Shown here in pieces: positions 26,481 to 37,300 of a stretch of 48,302 nucleotides of DNA. The stretch is from Bacillota bacterium (GTDB lineage Bacteria; Bacillota; Clostridia; Peptostreptococcales; Anaerovoracaceae): positions 65,964 to 114,265 of the forward strand of contig JAFRYI010000006.1 in NCBI GenBank assembly GCA_017437745.1. Reading direction: 5' to 3'. The notes under the pieces are model-generated. The model did not search any database. It saw nothing but the letters and a program-made list of their open reading frames with translations, and was not told the DNA's origin. The translations under genes and the position numbers were made by a program. Each line of letters starts with the position of its first letter. Position 1 is the stretch's first letter.

Positions 26481-27551
26481 ATGTCCGTTTACAGGGACGA
26501 AAAACAAAAGACATGGTATGTTTCTGTCAGATTTATTGACTGGCGGGGAGAAAAAAGCAGAAAAGTTAAAAGAGGATTCAAAACAAAGCGGGAAGCACAG
26601 GAATGGGAAAACGGATTCCTGAATGAGAGCGCAGGAAAGCTTGAGATGACCTTTGGGCAGTTTGTAGAGGTGTATGAAGAGAATCTAAAGGAAAGACTCC
26701 GCCTTACTACATGGCAGACAAAGGTCAGCATCATAGAAAGTAAGATGCTTCCGTATTTTAAGATGAAAAGGATGATAGATATCCGCCCCAGTGATGTCAT
26801 TGCCTGGCAGAACAAGCTCATGTCATTTAGAGACGAGAATGGGGAGCGATATTCTCCGGCATATCTTAAGAGTATCCATGCACAGCTCAGTGCCATATTT
26901 AATCACGCTATGCGGTTTTATGATCTGCCGTCAAATCCAGCGCAAAAGGCCGGGATGATGGGGATGGAGAAATCGCGCGAGATGCTGTTCTGGACAAAAG
27001 AAGAATACGTCAGATTTTCAGAGGCTGTCATGGATAAGCCCATATCTTTCTATGCATTTGAAATGCTCTATTGGTGCGGGCTTCGCCTTGGTGAAATGCT
27101 TGCGCTTACTCCGGAGGATTTTGATTTTAAGGATAATATGGTACGCATCAACAAATCGTATCAGCGTATCAACGGAGAAGATGTTATCACTGACCCTAAA
27201 ACAAAGAAGAGTATTCGCAAAGTCAAAATGCCGGATTTTTTAGCTGATGAGATGAAGGATTACTTTGCTTCCATATATCGTCTTGAACCAAAACAGAGAG
27301 TGTTCCCGATAGATAAGAACTATATGCATCATGAGATGACACGGGGAAGCAAAAAAGCCGGAGTAAAACGGATCAGAATACACGATCTCCGTCATTCTCA
27401 TGTATCTCTTCTTATTGATATGGGGTTCAGTGCACTTGCTATAGCTGATCGTGTCGGGCATGAGAGCATCAATATTACATACAGATATGCCCATCTGTTC
27501 CCATCAACACAAAATGCAATTGCAGATAAATTGAACATGGAAAGGAGTTAA
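26481..27551 (+). CDS. int: Tyrosine-type site-specific integrase
   Basis: A 356-residue tyrosine recombinase that integrates and excises the element. The layout is an AP2-like arm-binding domain (residues 1-45, YRDEKQKTWYVSVRF), a SAM-like core-binding domain (about 55-150) and the catalytic domain. The catalytic residues are R202 (CGLRLGE), H301 and R304 (HDLRHSH), H327 (VGHESI) and the nucleophile Y336 (TYRYAHLF). The set is complete, so it should be active. It is coupled to the excisionase gene and transcribed away from guaA, next to the presumed attL. The target is inferred from position: the 3' end of guaA. Confidence 0.95.
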   Translation: MSVYRDEKQKTWYVSVRFIDWRGEKSRKVKRGFKTKREAQEWENGFLNESAGKLEMTFGQFVEVYEENLKERLRLTTWQTKVSIIESKMLPYFKMKRMIDIRPSDVIAWQNKLMSFRDENGERYSPAYLKSIHAQLSAIFNHAMRFYDLPSNPAQKAGMMGMEKSREMLFWTKEEYVRFSEAVMDKPISFYAFEMLYWCGLRLGEMLALTPEDFDFKDNMVRINKSYQRINGEDVITDPKTKKSIRKVKMPDFLADEMKDYFASIYRLEPKQRVFPIDKNYMHHEMTRGSKKAGVKRIRIHDLRHSHVSLLIDMGFSALAIADRVGHESINITYRYAHLFPSTQNAIADKLNMERS

Positions 27552-27553
27552 TC

Positions 27554-27985
27554 ATGTACAGAAGATCAAACATGAGAGAAACAGCCGTTCTGGCACGGGC
27601 AAAACAAACCCTGACGCCGCCTCAGCAAAGACTCGAAGATTCTAGCAATCCCAGAGTTCTTAGAGACAATCACAACAGAGTACGAAGTATTACCGTGGGA
27701 TTCAGGGTTTCCCCGGAACAAAATGAGAAGATCAACATGGCCGCTGCCATATCCGGGCTTCCCAAGCAGGAATACTGCTATCAGAGATGTCTCTGTCAGG
27801 ATGTAGTCGTTCATGGTAATCCAAGGGTCTATATCGCGCTTAAAGAGCAGATGGAGAATATTCTTGTTCAGCTTAAGCGGATAGTCTCGGTTGATGAAGC
27901 GACACCCGAACTATTGGAAACTATTGATCTGATTGCCGTTGTAATGGACGGGATGAAAAAAAGGGGAGAAGAAAATGAAAAATAA
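27554..27985 (+). CDS. Small ribbon-helix-helix-like protein linked to integrase (mobilisation-type)
   Basis: A 143-residue protein. The middle segment RSITVGFRVSPEQNEKINMAAAISGLPKQEYCYQ (20 residues shown at most: ITVGFRVSPEQNEKINMAAA) looks like the ribbon-helix-helix segment of plasmid mobilisation/MobC-like or phage-type DNA-binding proteins. The flanks are unstructured, with a basic N-terminus and a leucine-containing helix at the end. It starts three bases after the integrase stop with an AAGGAG site and ends directly before the second 48-bp repeat, so it belongs to the xis-int unit. A role in recombination or regulation is likely; the family call is tentative. Confidence 0.65.
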   Translation: MYRRSNMRETAVLARAKQTLTPPQQRLEDSSNPRVLRDNHNRVRSITVGFRVSPEQNEKINMAAAISGLPKQEYCYQRCLCQDVVVHGNPRVYIALKEQMENILVQLKRIVSVDEATPELLETIDLIAVVMDGMKKRGEENEK

Positions 27986-27992
27986 TAGTGTT

Positions 27993-28040
27993 AGGGGGGC
28001 AACTTTTACCCTTCCTTATCTCCGAATATATGGAGGGGTT
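27993..28040. repeat. 48-bp direct repeat, copy 2
   Basis: Second copy of the repeat described at 26182-26229, 45 of 48 bases equal. It closes the xis-int-small-gene unit and opens the untranslated region before parA. Confidence 0.85.
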
Positions 28041-28097
28041 CTCTTCATGGATACAAGATGCCGCTCCGGTGTTCCTTAAAAACTGAATATACATTCA

Positions 28098-28440
28098 TCA
28101 GATACATTATCTGAGTCGTGGGCGAGGAGCCCTAAGCCAAGCTGCAGGCGCGCCATAACGCGAAAGGCAGAGCGATAAAGCCAGTGGAGCAAAACCCGGT
28201 CATTGCACCCGGGAAGGCCATGACAGGCTCAGATGAATAATGATACTTCCGTAATTCGCGGCCCGGTCACAATGAAGGCGGGGAGGTGAGAACCCTATGG
28301 AGCTGCAGGCAAAGCAGTCGTCTGGTGATTTCCTATTGCACGCGGGGGGCGAGGCCGAACAGCGTGCAGCGATCAAAGCACAAGGATAAGAAACTTGTGC
28401 TTTGATGGGTCGTAAATGATTCAAATAATGACGAGAGGAG
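28098..28440 (+). ncRNA. Candidate structured RNA or DNA element upstream of parA
   Basis: This gap of about 400 bp without a gene is GC-rich in an AT-rich element. It has many perfect stems: TCAGATA-CAT-TATCTGA (28098-28114), GGGC-GAGGA-GCCC, CCCGG/CCGGG, TGCACGC/GCGTGCA around 28337-28369, and a 13-bp stem ATCAAAGCACAAG/CTTGTGCTTTGAT (28372-28406). GCTGCAGGC occurs twice, each time as part of a small CTGC/GCAG stem. The last stem lacks a T-run, so it is no terminator. It may be a long leader RNA, a free ncRNA, or a single-strand origin. I do not recognise a known family. Confidence 0.6.
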
Positions 28441-28455
28441 GTTTTTATATCATTT

Positions 28456-29283
28456 ATGGACAAATGCAAAGTTATAGCTATAGCAAATCAGAAAGGCGGG
28501 GTCGGCAAGACAACTACTACCGTAAATCTTGGCGCTGGCTTGGTTAACTGCGGTTATAAAGTGCTTTTGGTTGATGCAGATCCACAGGGCAGTCTGTCTC
28601 TATCTTGTGGAATCCAACGACCGGATGAAATGGATTATACACTGGCGAATCTGATGCGAAGCATTGCTTCAGATGAGGCTATCCCTGAGGATTTGGGGAT
28701 CCTGTATCTGACAGACGGAGTATATCTCGTGCCTTCAAACATAGAGCTTTCCGGTGTGGAGACAGGTCTGGTAAACATCATGAGCCGTGAGTTCGTACTT
28801 AAGCAGTATATAGATCGTGCAAAGAATGATTTCGATTATATCCTTATAGACTGTATGCCATCACTTGGGATGCTTACGATCAATTCTCTTGTTGCTGCAG
28901 ACAGCCTTGTTATCCCAACTCAGCCAAGCTTTCTTTCTGCAAAGGGTCTAAACCTGCTTTTGGGAACGGTGGCCAGGGTCAAGCGGAATATCAATCCAGA
29001 CCTTAGTATCGATGGAATACTGCTCACCATGGTAGACGGAAGAACGAATAACGCGAAGGATATAATCGCTGCTTTACAGAATACGATAGGGAAAAGTATC
29101 AATATCTTTCAAACGCAGATTCCGCATTCTGTGAGAGCGGCAGAGGCCAGCCTTGCCGGAATGAGCATCTATGCTTATGATCCTTCGTGTAAAGTAGCCA
29201 AGGCATATGAGGAATTTACAAAGGAGGTGATCAGTCGTGAAACAAGGTCAAAAGATAGACTTAGGAATGACAGGGCTAGATGA
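28456..29283 (+). CDS. parA: ParA-family partition ATPase
   Basis: A 275-residue Soj/ParA-type ATPase that, with ParB, positions or stabilises the circular form of the element. The deviant Walker A motif KGGVGKTTTT starts at about residue 14; Walker A' and B are in VDADPQGSLS and DYILIDCMPSLGMLT. There is no long N-terminal helix-turn-helix extension, so it is the chromosomal Soj-like class. The GAGGAGG ribosome site is 14 bp from the ATG, rather far. The leader contains a structured region. parB starts inside the end of this gene. Confidence 0.93.
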   Translation: MDKCKVIAIANQKGGVGKTTTTVNLGAGLVNCGYKVLLVDADPQGSLSLSCGIQRPDEMDYTLANLMRSIASDEAIPEDLGILYLTDGVYLVPSNIELSGVETGLVNIMSREFVLKQYIDRAKNDFDYILIDCMPSLGMLTINSLVAADSLVIPTQPSFLSAKGLNLLLGTVARVKRNINPDLSIDGILLTMVDGRTNNAKDIIAALQNTIGKSINIFQTQIPHSVRAAEASLAGMSIYAYDPSCKVAKAYEEFTKEVISRETRSKDRLRNDRAR

Positions 29284-30187
29284 GTTGTTCATGACAGATG
29301 CCCAGCGGCAAGAAAAGAAGATGCCTAAGATCCAGGAAATACCGCTCGAACTGATCGATGAGTTTCCGGATCATCCTTTCAAGGTAAGAATGGATGACGA
29401 TATGCGGGATCTGATATCCAGCATAAAAGAACAGGGTCTTATCACCCCGATTATTTTAAGGCCTAAAGATGATGGCAGATATGAGGTCGTATCTGGGCAT
29501 AGGCGAAAGAAGGCTTGTGAGCTAGCAGGGCATCAGGAAATCAAAGCCGTAGTCAGAGAAATGACCCGCGATGAAGCCATAATTATGATGGTTGATGCGA
29601 ACCTGCAAAGAACAGAGATTCTTCCCAGCGAAAAGGCAAGGGCATACAAAATGCGGCTCGATGCGATTCGGCGACTGCCAGGAAGGCCACCTAAAGATAA
29701 TTCGTGCCCAGTGGGCGCAAATTTAATTGGAACCCGATCAGACGAAAGGCTTGCTGAATCTGTTCCGGACAGTGCTCGTCAAATTCAGCGATATATACGA
29801 TTAAACTATCTTATTCCAGAGTTAATCCAAGTTGTTGATGATGGCCATATGGGCCTTAGGCCCGCAATAGAATTGTCTTATATCGGTGATGACGAACAAA
29901 GGATGGTTTCAAAGGATATAGAATTCTACGATGCTACTCCATCGCATGCACAGGCAAAACGGATGAGGGCTTTGTATAACGAAGGGCGTCTTAATCGAGA
30001 AGAGATTGATCGGATCATGAGCGAGGAAAAACCCAACCAGAAAGAAAAGATCAATCTAAAATATGCGGAAGCAAGAAAATACATACCTTCAGAAGTTCCG
30101 TACAGTAAGACTCCGGAATACATCATGATGGTTCTTCAGGCTAATTATCAACGCGAGAAGCGTAGGGCGGAACGAGACAGCAGATAG
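29237..30187 (+). CDS. parB: ParB-family partition protein
   Basis: A 316-residue protein that binds centromere-like parS sites. The N-terminal ParB/sulfiredoxin domain shows VVSGHRRKKACELAG with the GHRR nucleotide motif; the middle holds a helix-turn-helix near SVPDSARQIQRYIRL. The C-terminal dimer part is charged. The GTG start at 29237 is preceded by AAGGAGGTGA at seven bases; no better start exists. It overlaps the parA end by 47 bases, indicating tight coupling. Such ParAB pairs are common in Tn1549-like elements, where they help keep the excised circle during transfer. Confidence 0.92.
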   Translation: MKQGQKIDLGMTGLDELFMTDAQRQEKKMPKIQEIPLELIDEFPDHPFKVRMDDDMRDLISSIKEQGLITPIILRPKDDGRYEVVSGHRRKKACELAGHQEIKAVVREMTRDEAIIMMVDANLQRTEILPSEKARAYKMRLDAIRRLPGRPPKDNSCPVGANLIGTRSDERLAESVPDSARQIQRYIRLNYLIPELIQVVDDGHMGLRPAIELSYIGDDEQRMVSKDIEFYDATPSHAQAKRMRALYNEGRLNREEIDRIMSEEKPNQKEKINLKYAEARKYIPSEVPYSKTPEYIMMVLQANYQREKRRAERDSR

Positions 30188-30343
30188 ACGGTATTAGCCA
30201 AGCCCCTTATTTCCCCCTACAACCCCCTTAGAAATATTATATAGCTTCCTGAAAGACAGTATTGATTTAGAAATACTATTCGCGTGTGTGATTTTCGGCA
30301 TGAGGTGTTGCATAATCAAGCTGGGTAATAGGAGGTGAATAAT

Positions 30344-30523
30344 ATGATCATCGAAAAAGACGAGCCTGAAATGACGACATTAGAGATTCTAGCAATTGAT
30401 CCTGAAGATCTTGAAAAGATCAAAGACGGGGTTCCGCAATATGCAATCGACAGGCTAGCAAGGTATTTTTACAGGTTGATGCAAGAAAGCCCGGAAATCT
30501 TAAATGAGGCAGCAGAATCATGA
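30344..30523 (+). CDS. Small hypothetical protein of the element
   Basis: A 59-residue acidic protein with an ATG at 30344 and AGGAGG seven bases upstream; a GTG at 30335 falls inside that ribosome site and is not the start. The sequence (starting MIIEKDEPEMTTLEILAIDP) has alpha-helical character and no recognised domain. Its stop overlaps the ATG of the next gene (ATGA), so translation is likely coupled. The 150 bp before it holds only a short hairpin and no clear promoter. Confidence 0.65.
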   Translation: MIIEKDEPEMTTLEILAIDPEDLEKIKDGVPQYAIDRLARYFYRLMQESPEILNEAAES

Positions 30524-31299
30524 AGAAGAGCATTGTTTGCATATTATCCTTTCTAACACTGCTCGGGGTATTCCTTTTCAGGCAGCCGGTGGAGATAGAC
30601 CCTACGCCGGAGCCTGAAGGGAGCATAAGCCAGAAAACAGTTGAGGAAATACCGTACGAGCGGGTGGACATTGTCAGCACCGATCCAATGAGTGATACCG
30701 CTGAGGGTCAGCCTTTTTATGCGGAGTCACAAGAAGTATTAACAGAGCCGAAAAAGAGCGATCCTCCAGCGGTTTCCAAGGAAGATCCTTCAGTGAAAAG
30801 CGGTGAACTACATTCCAGTTACAAGGTTGTGCACCATGAAGCAGAGTACAAAACCATTCATCATGATGCAGTAACTATCCATCATGACGCGGAATACAAG
30901 ACCATCCATCATGAAGCAGAAGGTCACTATGAAGAGGTTGTCGTAACTCCCGCATGGGATGAAGCGGTTGAAAAAGAAAAGTCTGTGCAGCACGTTTTCT
31001 GTAATGAAGGCAGCTGCCACATGGACTTCACTGCTGCAGGGCTATCAAACAATCAGATCTGGGATCACATTGAAGCACACGCACTTAAGGGAGAAGTAAG
31101 CGGACACCATACAGAAGATGTTAAGACTGTTGTCACGGAAACGGTCCATCATGATGCCATAACCGAACGAGCGTGGATCACAGACAAGGATGCTTGGGAT
31201 GAAAAAGTTCTGGTAAGGGAAGCTTGGGACGAGGTAAGGCCTGCTTATGATGAACGGGTCTTAATCAAAGAGGCCTGGGACGAGAAGATCCCAGGGTAA
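30520..31299 (+). CDS. Secreted or membrane-anchored His/Trp-repeat protein with Cys/His pair
   Basis: A 259-residue protein with an N-terminal hydrophobic helix (SIVCILSFLTLLGVFLF) acting as signal or anchor. After an acidic linker come repeats built on HHDA/HHEA (HHEAEYKTIHHDAVTIHHDA), then a central block CNEGSC with histidines 20-25 residues on (WDHIEAHALKG), resembling a zinc finger. After it come AWDE/AYDE-type repeats (DKDAWDEKVLVREAWDE). This repeat style recurs in secreted gut-bacterial proteins as far as I remember, with no known role. Metal binding by the histidines is plausible. It shares a transcript start with the preceding small gene and is followed by a terminator, then the giant surface protein. 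Confidence 0.75.
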   Translation: MKKSIVCILSFLTLLGVFLFRQPVEIDPTPEPEGSISQKTVEEIPYERVDIVSTDPMSDTAEGQPFYAESQEVLTEPKKSDPPAVSKEDPSVKSGELHSSYKVVHHEAEYKTIHHDAVTIHHDAEYKTIHHEAEGHYEEVVVTPAWDEAVEKEKSVQHVFCNEGSCHMDFTAAGLSNNQIWDHIEAHALKGEVSGHHTEDVKTVVTETVHHDAITERAWITDKDAWDEKVLVREAWDEVRPAYDERVLIKEAWDEKIPG

Positions 31300-31321
31300 A
31301 AACAGTTATCACTAATAGCTT

Positions 31322-31349
31322 AGCCATCGCAAAACGCGGTGGCTTTTTT
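31322..31349 (+). terminator. Terminator before the giant surface protein gene
   Basis: AGCCATCGC and GCGGTGGCT (one wobble pair) form a 9-bp stem with a 5-nt loop, followed by TTTTTT. The next gene starts 24 bp later with no room for a normal promoter, so read-through may drive it. Confidence 0.85.
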
Positions 31350-31373
31350 AATGCAAAAGGAGAAAAACAATTC

Positions 31374-34300
31374 ATGAGAGAAAAACGAATTATATCACTA
31401 CTCATGGCACTGATCATGACGCTTACAGTTGTGCTCGGAGTCATTCCCCCGCAGGAAGCTTTTGCTGATGGGACGGTAACAGTCCAGAGCGTAAGAAACA
31501 ACGCTAACACTTGGCATAATGCCTTCCCAAGGGCTTTCCTGCTTGCCAATGATGGCAGACTGGCCCTGGGCTTTATGTACAGGTACAAGAAGAACTCGCT
31601 TGCCGGGACTTCAAGGAACAACAATGCGTTTGCTTATACGCTCTCCAGCACCAGAGCTGAGGTCGCAGAGATCTTTACCGTAGACGGTAAGATAGCGTAC
31701 TGCTTTGATATCAACACGCCGGCAACGCAGGGAACATTTGAGCAGAGCAATACGCTTGCGGAAGCCGGGATCAATGTTACCGACGAAGACCTTGTTATGC
31801 AGGTCGCTGAAGCAGCTTATGCCCTCACAAAGGACAACTTCCAGGCGATCATCGATCATGCCGAAGAGCTTGCCAAAGGCATAAGCAATGTCTACGGTTA
31901 TACGGTTCCGAAAGATGCTGTTGTTGAAGTCCTTCAGTCGAACAGCGATGTTGCGGTCAGTTTTAAAAGACACATCGTTCAGTGGATGGTCTGGTGGAAG
32001 GTCAATGACTATACATTCCTTGATAGTACGCCGCAGCAGACTGTAAGCGGCGGCGTGGATAAGGAAGGAAATCCTCTTCCGGATACTACGATCCCTGCAT
32101 ATTACGGCGTGTCCAGTATCATAGACTACCCGGAGCTTTTCCGCTGGGGTCTTGAAAAGTGGGGAGAGATCAAGGCGCAGGCTGAATACGAATGGGAATA
32201 TGAGTATCAGATCAAGCCTGGTCAGACTATCACCCTTACCGGAATCGAAGGACAGAGGATCTGGTCCCTGTATAAGCAGGACGGATACTTCGGAGCAAAT
32301 GATCTTGTCATTGCAAGAAGCGGAAGCAACACCACCATTACGGCTCCTGTGAATGTAAACAAAGGGGAGTATGACTGGCAGGATATAGAGCCGCTCACGG
32401 CTAACATCTACTCCACCAAGCCTTATCAGGAACATGATGCAGGTCAGTTCATCGTAAGCGTTGATGCTTACATGAATGGCCGCGCAAAGATAAAGGTCAC
32501 TCTTGGCATGGACCCGGTCGGCATCCTTCTTAAGAAGGCCGATGCTGAGACCGGTCAGAATGTGCCTCAGGGATCTGCCAGTCTAGAAGGTGCTGAATAT
32601 ACCATTAAGTACTATGAAGCCGAAACTGCTTCCGGAACACCGGACAGAACTTGGGTGTTCAAGACTAATGCCAACGGGTTTGTAAGATTTGAGGAACGCA
32701 GCAAGGTCTCTGGAGACGAGCTGTTTTATACAGACTCGGGGCTTCCCTCCATTCCTGAAGGAACCATTACCATTCAGGAAACAAAGGCGCCAGTAGGCTA
32801 TGTCATTAATGATGAAGTCATAACCGTATACCTCAGAACTCAGGCTGACGGAACGGTAAGAGCAGTTGACGCAGGCGGCAATCTTGTTGGAACTATCAAC
32901 CAGACCAACAATGTGGATGATCTTGATCTTACATCGTCCGAAATGACCGTAAAGCACGGTTCTGTTTCGGTTCAGAAGGTAGATAAGGCAACCGGATCTG
33001 CTCCGCTGGGAATGGACCTTACCGGTATTCAGTTTACTGTTGAACTTGCGGATGATGATCGTAATGCGGCAAGCGTTATGGTCAATGGAACCGCATATTC
33101 CAAGGGCCAGGTCATAACGACCATCACAACAAATGCAAGCGGATTCGCAAAGACTGCAGACAATATCCTGCCCTACGGTTATTACACGATCAGAGAGACC
33201 GTTGTTCCCCAGTCTACAGGAATGGTCAATTCCGGCTGGAGCACAACAGTTTATGTATCTGAAGGCACGCAGGCACTTAACGCAGACAACCCCTTAGTAA
33301 AGGGCGGAGTCAGATTTGCCAAGATCGATGCTGTTACCGGATTGGCTGTTACTTCAGGTAAAGGAACCCTTAGCGGAGCAACTATCGGAATCTATCCTGC
33401 TGGATCTGATACTCCGGTCCTTACGATAAAGACCGGTTCCAACGGTATAGCTTCTACTGATGCAGACGCTCTCACTTTTGGCAAGTATTACGCAAAGGAG
33501 ATTGAGAGCTCCAACGGATACCTTCTGAATCCTGACTGGAGAGATGAATTCGATATCAACGAAAACGGTGTGATCGTAGACAGAACAGAAAACAAGCTGT
33601 CTGAGCCTCCGGTATACGGCGGTGTTAAGTTCTCCAAGATCGACTGGGAAAGAAACACCAACATCCCACAGGGAAGTGCCTCTCTTGAAAGCGCTGAGAT
33701 CACTATCTACAACAATTCCGGCAAGGAAATAATCCTTAAGGACGGATCCAAAGTCGCAGACGGTGGGATCGCTGCTGTTATCAAGACGAATATTGCCGGA
33801 ACTGCACAGACGGCTGCGGATGCACTTCCCTATGGTGACTATTACGCAGTTGAGACTAAGGCCTCCGAAGGATATCTCCTGAATGATACCTGGAGGAAGT
33901 CGTTCAGTGTCAAAGAAAACGGTGTGATAGTAGACGCAACAGATAGTCCGCTTCCTGAAACAGAAATATCCGGATCTGCTGCGATCGTAAAGATCGATTT
34001 AGAGAACAACACGGCACAGGGCGATGCCTCTCTTGCCGGAATCAGGTTTGCGATCGTAAACAACTCTGAAGAAGGCGTTGCTTTTGGAAAGCCTGTAATA
34101 GCAAACGGTTCGATCGTTACTATCATAGAAACCGATGAGAACGGCAAGGCGGCGGTCCCTGCAAAGAGCCTTCCTTACGGAACCTACACGATCTATGAGC
34201 TTAAGGCAAGCAGCACTGCCCAGCAGAGAGATCCTTGGAGCGATGCTGCCATCGGTGACAGCTCTGACATTTATGCCAACAACAGCGGCTATCTCTGGAG

Positions 34301-37300
34301 GAATAACTCCAAGCAGATAACCATTACGACTGATGGTCAGGTCGAGAACGTAAGCTTTGAAGATTCACCCGTCAAGGGCGGCGTTAAGATCGAAAAGTGG
34401 GACGCTGAACTTGACCGCAAGGCAGCCCAGGGTGATGCAGACTTTTCCGGCATTGCATTTGAGATCGTCAATAAGTCCAAGGCACCTGTTTATGTGGATG
34501 GGACTAAATACGAGGTCGGTGAAGTCGTGGCGACTATAGAGGCTAATGCCGAAGGAGATGCGAGTTGTTCTTCGATTCTTCCTTATGGCACATATGAGAT
34601 CAAAGAAGTCGCTACCAACGGTGCTTACCGTCTGACTGATGGCGATGCCAGGACCTTCGAGATCCGCGAACACGGAGCAATAGTTGATGCAACTTCTGCC
34701 AACGAGTTTAAGAATGAAGTCATTCGCGGCGGTATCGAGTTCCTTAAGGTCGATGCAGAAACAGATGACACAGTTCCCCAGGGCCTGGCTACCCTTGAAG
34801 GAGCTGAGATCACTGTTTACAACAACTCTGATTCAGTTGTCGTGATCGATGGAATCGAGATCGCAGTTGGAGATGCAGTAGCCGTACTTACGACTGATGC
34901 TGAAGGAAGATGCGGGCTTGATGGAACAGCCCTTCCTTACGGCGCATACTATGCTGTAGAGACCAAGGCATCTGAAGGATATCTGCTCAGTGACTGGCGG
35001 ATAGACTTTCAGATCAGAGAAGATGGCGTCGTTATAGATGCTTCGTCTGATGACTATTACATCGAAAAGAGTGAACCCTTACTCAAAGCCGCATCGTATG
35101 AAAGATCCGGCTGGTTTGCAAGCACATCAAACAACGCCGCAAAGACCGAAGAGCAGATAAAGCGTGCCGATCTCAGGTTTAGGAAGGTGGATATAGACGG
35201 AAAGCCGATGGCCGGGATCCCGTTCATGATCTCCAGGCTTGATGCTGAAAGCAATGTGGTCGAAAGCCATGTCATAGTATCTGACGCTGACGGAATCGTG
35301 GATACGAGCATCCGCTGCAAGACCGATGAAAAGGTAAACAGTCTTGATGAATACGTTGAAAACGGAGTGTTTACCAATGATGCCAAGCTGGATAAAGAAG
35401 CCGGGATATGGTATGGGGAACAATCTGCCAGAAATGATGATAAGGGAGCTCTGATCTATGCTGCGTACAGTATCACCGAGCTTCAGTGCAAGGCAAATCT
35501 GGGCCAGACAATGCTTACAGATACGCTTTTCGTGGACGGCGAAGGCGTGTTTACCGCAGATTTTGAAGACGGAAGGCTCTACAACCTGGACAATATCTTC
35601 ATAGACCTAATAATCCACCCTGAATCCGATCTTATCGACTATAACTCACAGTCAAAAACTATAACTATTAGTCAAGTTTGTGTACTAATAGATACGGTTC
35701 GCTATGACCACCTGAAGACAGATAAGACCTATAAAATCGTGACCGAAATCTATCACGAAGATCGAAAAGGAAACACTGAAAAGGTCGGAGAAAACGCAGT
35801 ATCCTTCAGGCCTGCCAAAACCGATGAGACCAATACCGCAAGCGGAACCATAGACATTGAGATTGAGCTTGATACCACAACCATCAACGGAGGAAAGCTC
35901 CATGCCGTAGACACCTTCTATCTTGAAGATGAAAATGAAGTAATGCTTGTTAAGCACAACGCGGCTATGGACGATGAAAGACAGATGGTCTTTGTCCCGG
36001 CACTGTACACGGTTGCAGTAAACAAGGATACGGAGCTTCATCTTGCAGCTTCTGAAGGGATCGTTGAGATCACAGATACGGTCTCTTATGAAATGCTTCC
36101 TAACGAGAGGACCTTTACTGTTGAAGGCACGCTACGCTTTGCAGACAGTGGCGAAGTCGTTACGGACAGCAATGGAGATCCGTGTGTTGTGACCAAGCAG
36201 CTTACGGTATCAAAGAGAGTAGATGCTGTCACCGAAAGGAACGGAGCTGTGACAGGTCCTCTTTCCGGACAGTTCGATATGCCCACCTTCTCTGTAAGGG
36301 GCGAACAGCTTGAAGGAAAGACTGTTGTAGTAACTGAAGTTCTCTATGATTTTGTTACCGGAGAAGAATATATCCGTCACTATGATCTTGAGGATGAGGA
36401 TCAGAGCGTCCACTTCCCGAAGATCACAACTGAAGCAGCGGATGCCGAAACGGATGCTCAGATCGGCCAGCCCAGGGAGAACGTTAAGATCATAGATAAG
36501 GTCACTTACAGTAATCTCATTCCCGGGCTTAAGTATTCCTTCTACGGCAAGCTTATGGACAAGGAGACCGAAAAGCCCTATCTGGACGATAACGGAAATG
36601 AGGTCACCGCAGAGCTTTTGGATGTTGAGATCACTGAGCCGGACGGATATGTCGAGCTTACTTTCGAGTTCTCCGGTGAGAATCTCAAGGGTAAGACCGT
36701 AGTCATCTTTGAAGACGTGAAGGTAGAGGACGAAACTGTCGCTGTCCATCATGACATTGAGGATGAATCCCAGTCTGTGGACTATCCGGACGGAAGAACT
36801 GAGGCAAAGGATGCTCTCACAGATGCCAGGATAGGTTATCCGGTCGAAAAGGCTGTGATCATTGATACCTTCACCTACGAGAACCTCTATGTAGGCTACA
36901 CCTACACAGTAAAGGGATATCTTGTAGATAAGGAGTCCGGTGAACCTATTCTTGCCGACGGATCCAGGATCGAAGCACAGAAGACCTTCACAGCTGAAGC
37001 AAAGGATGGAGCTGTTGAGCTCACATTTGAGCTTGATGCTTCCTCGCTTGCCGGTAAAACCATCGTAGTCTTTGAGGATCTGTATTACGATGAAACAACT
37101 GTTATTGTTCATCACGACCTTGAGGATGAGGCCCAGTCTGTGGAGATAGTGCAGCCTGAAGTAAAGACTACAGCAACAGATAAGGATACCGGAGGGCACA
37201 CAGGCGTTGCTGCAGAAGGCACCGTTACTATCGTTGATGTGGTCAGGATGACGGGTCTGATGCCCGGTAATACCTTCAAGCTCAATGCAAAGCTCGTGGA

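Noticed and set aside
28098..28440. Group II intron or retron RNA
   Set aside because: No reverse transcriptase gene nearby, and no recognisable intron domain V or msr/msd pattern.
28200..28469. Minus-strand 89-codon frame in the parA leader
   Set aside because: No ribosome site, covers perfect RNA-type stems, and has no family; coding is unlikely.
30335..30343. GTG 30335 as start of the small gene before the His/Trp-repeat protein
   Set aside because: The GTG is part of the AGGAGGTG ribosome site of ATG 30344.
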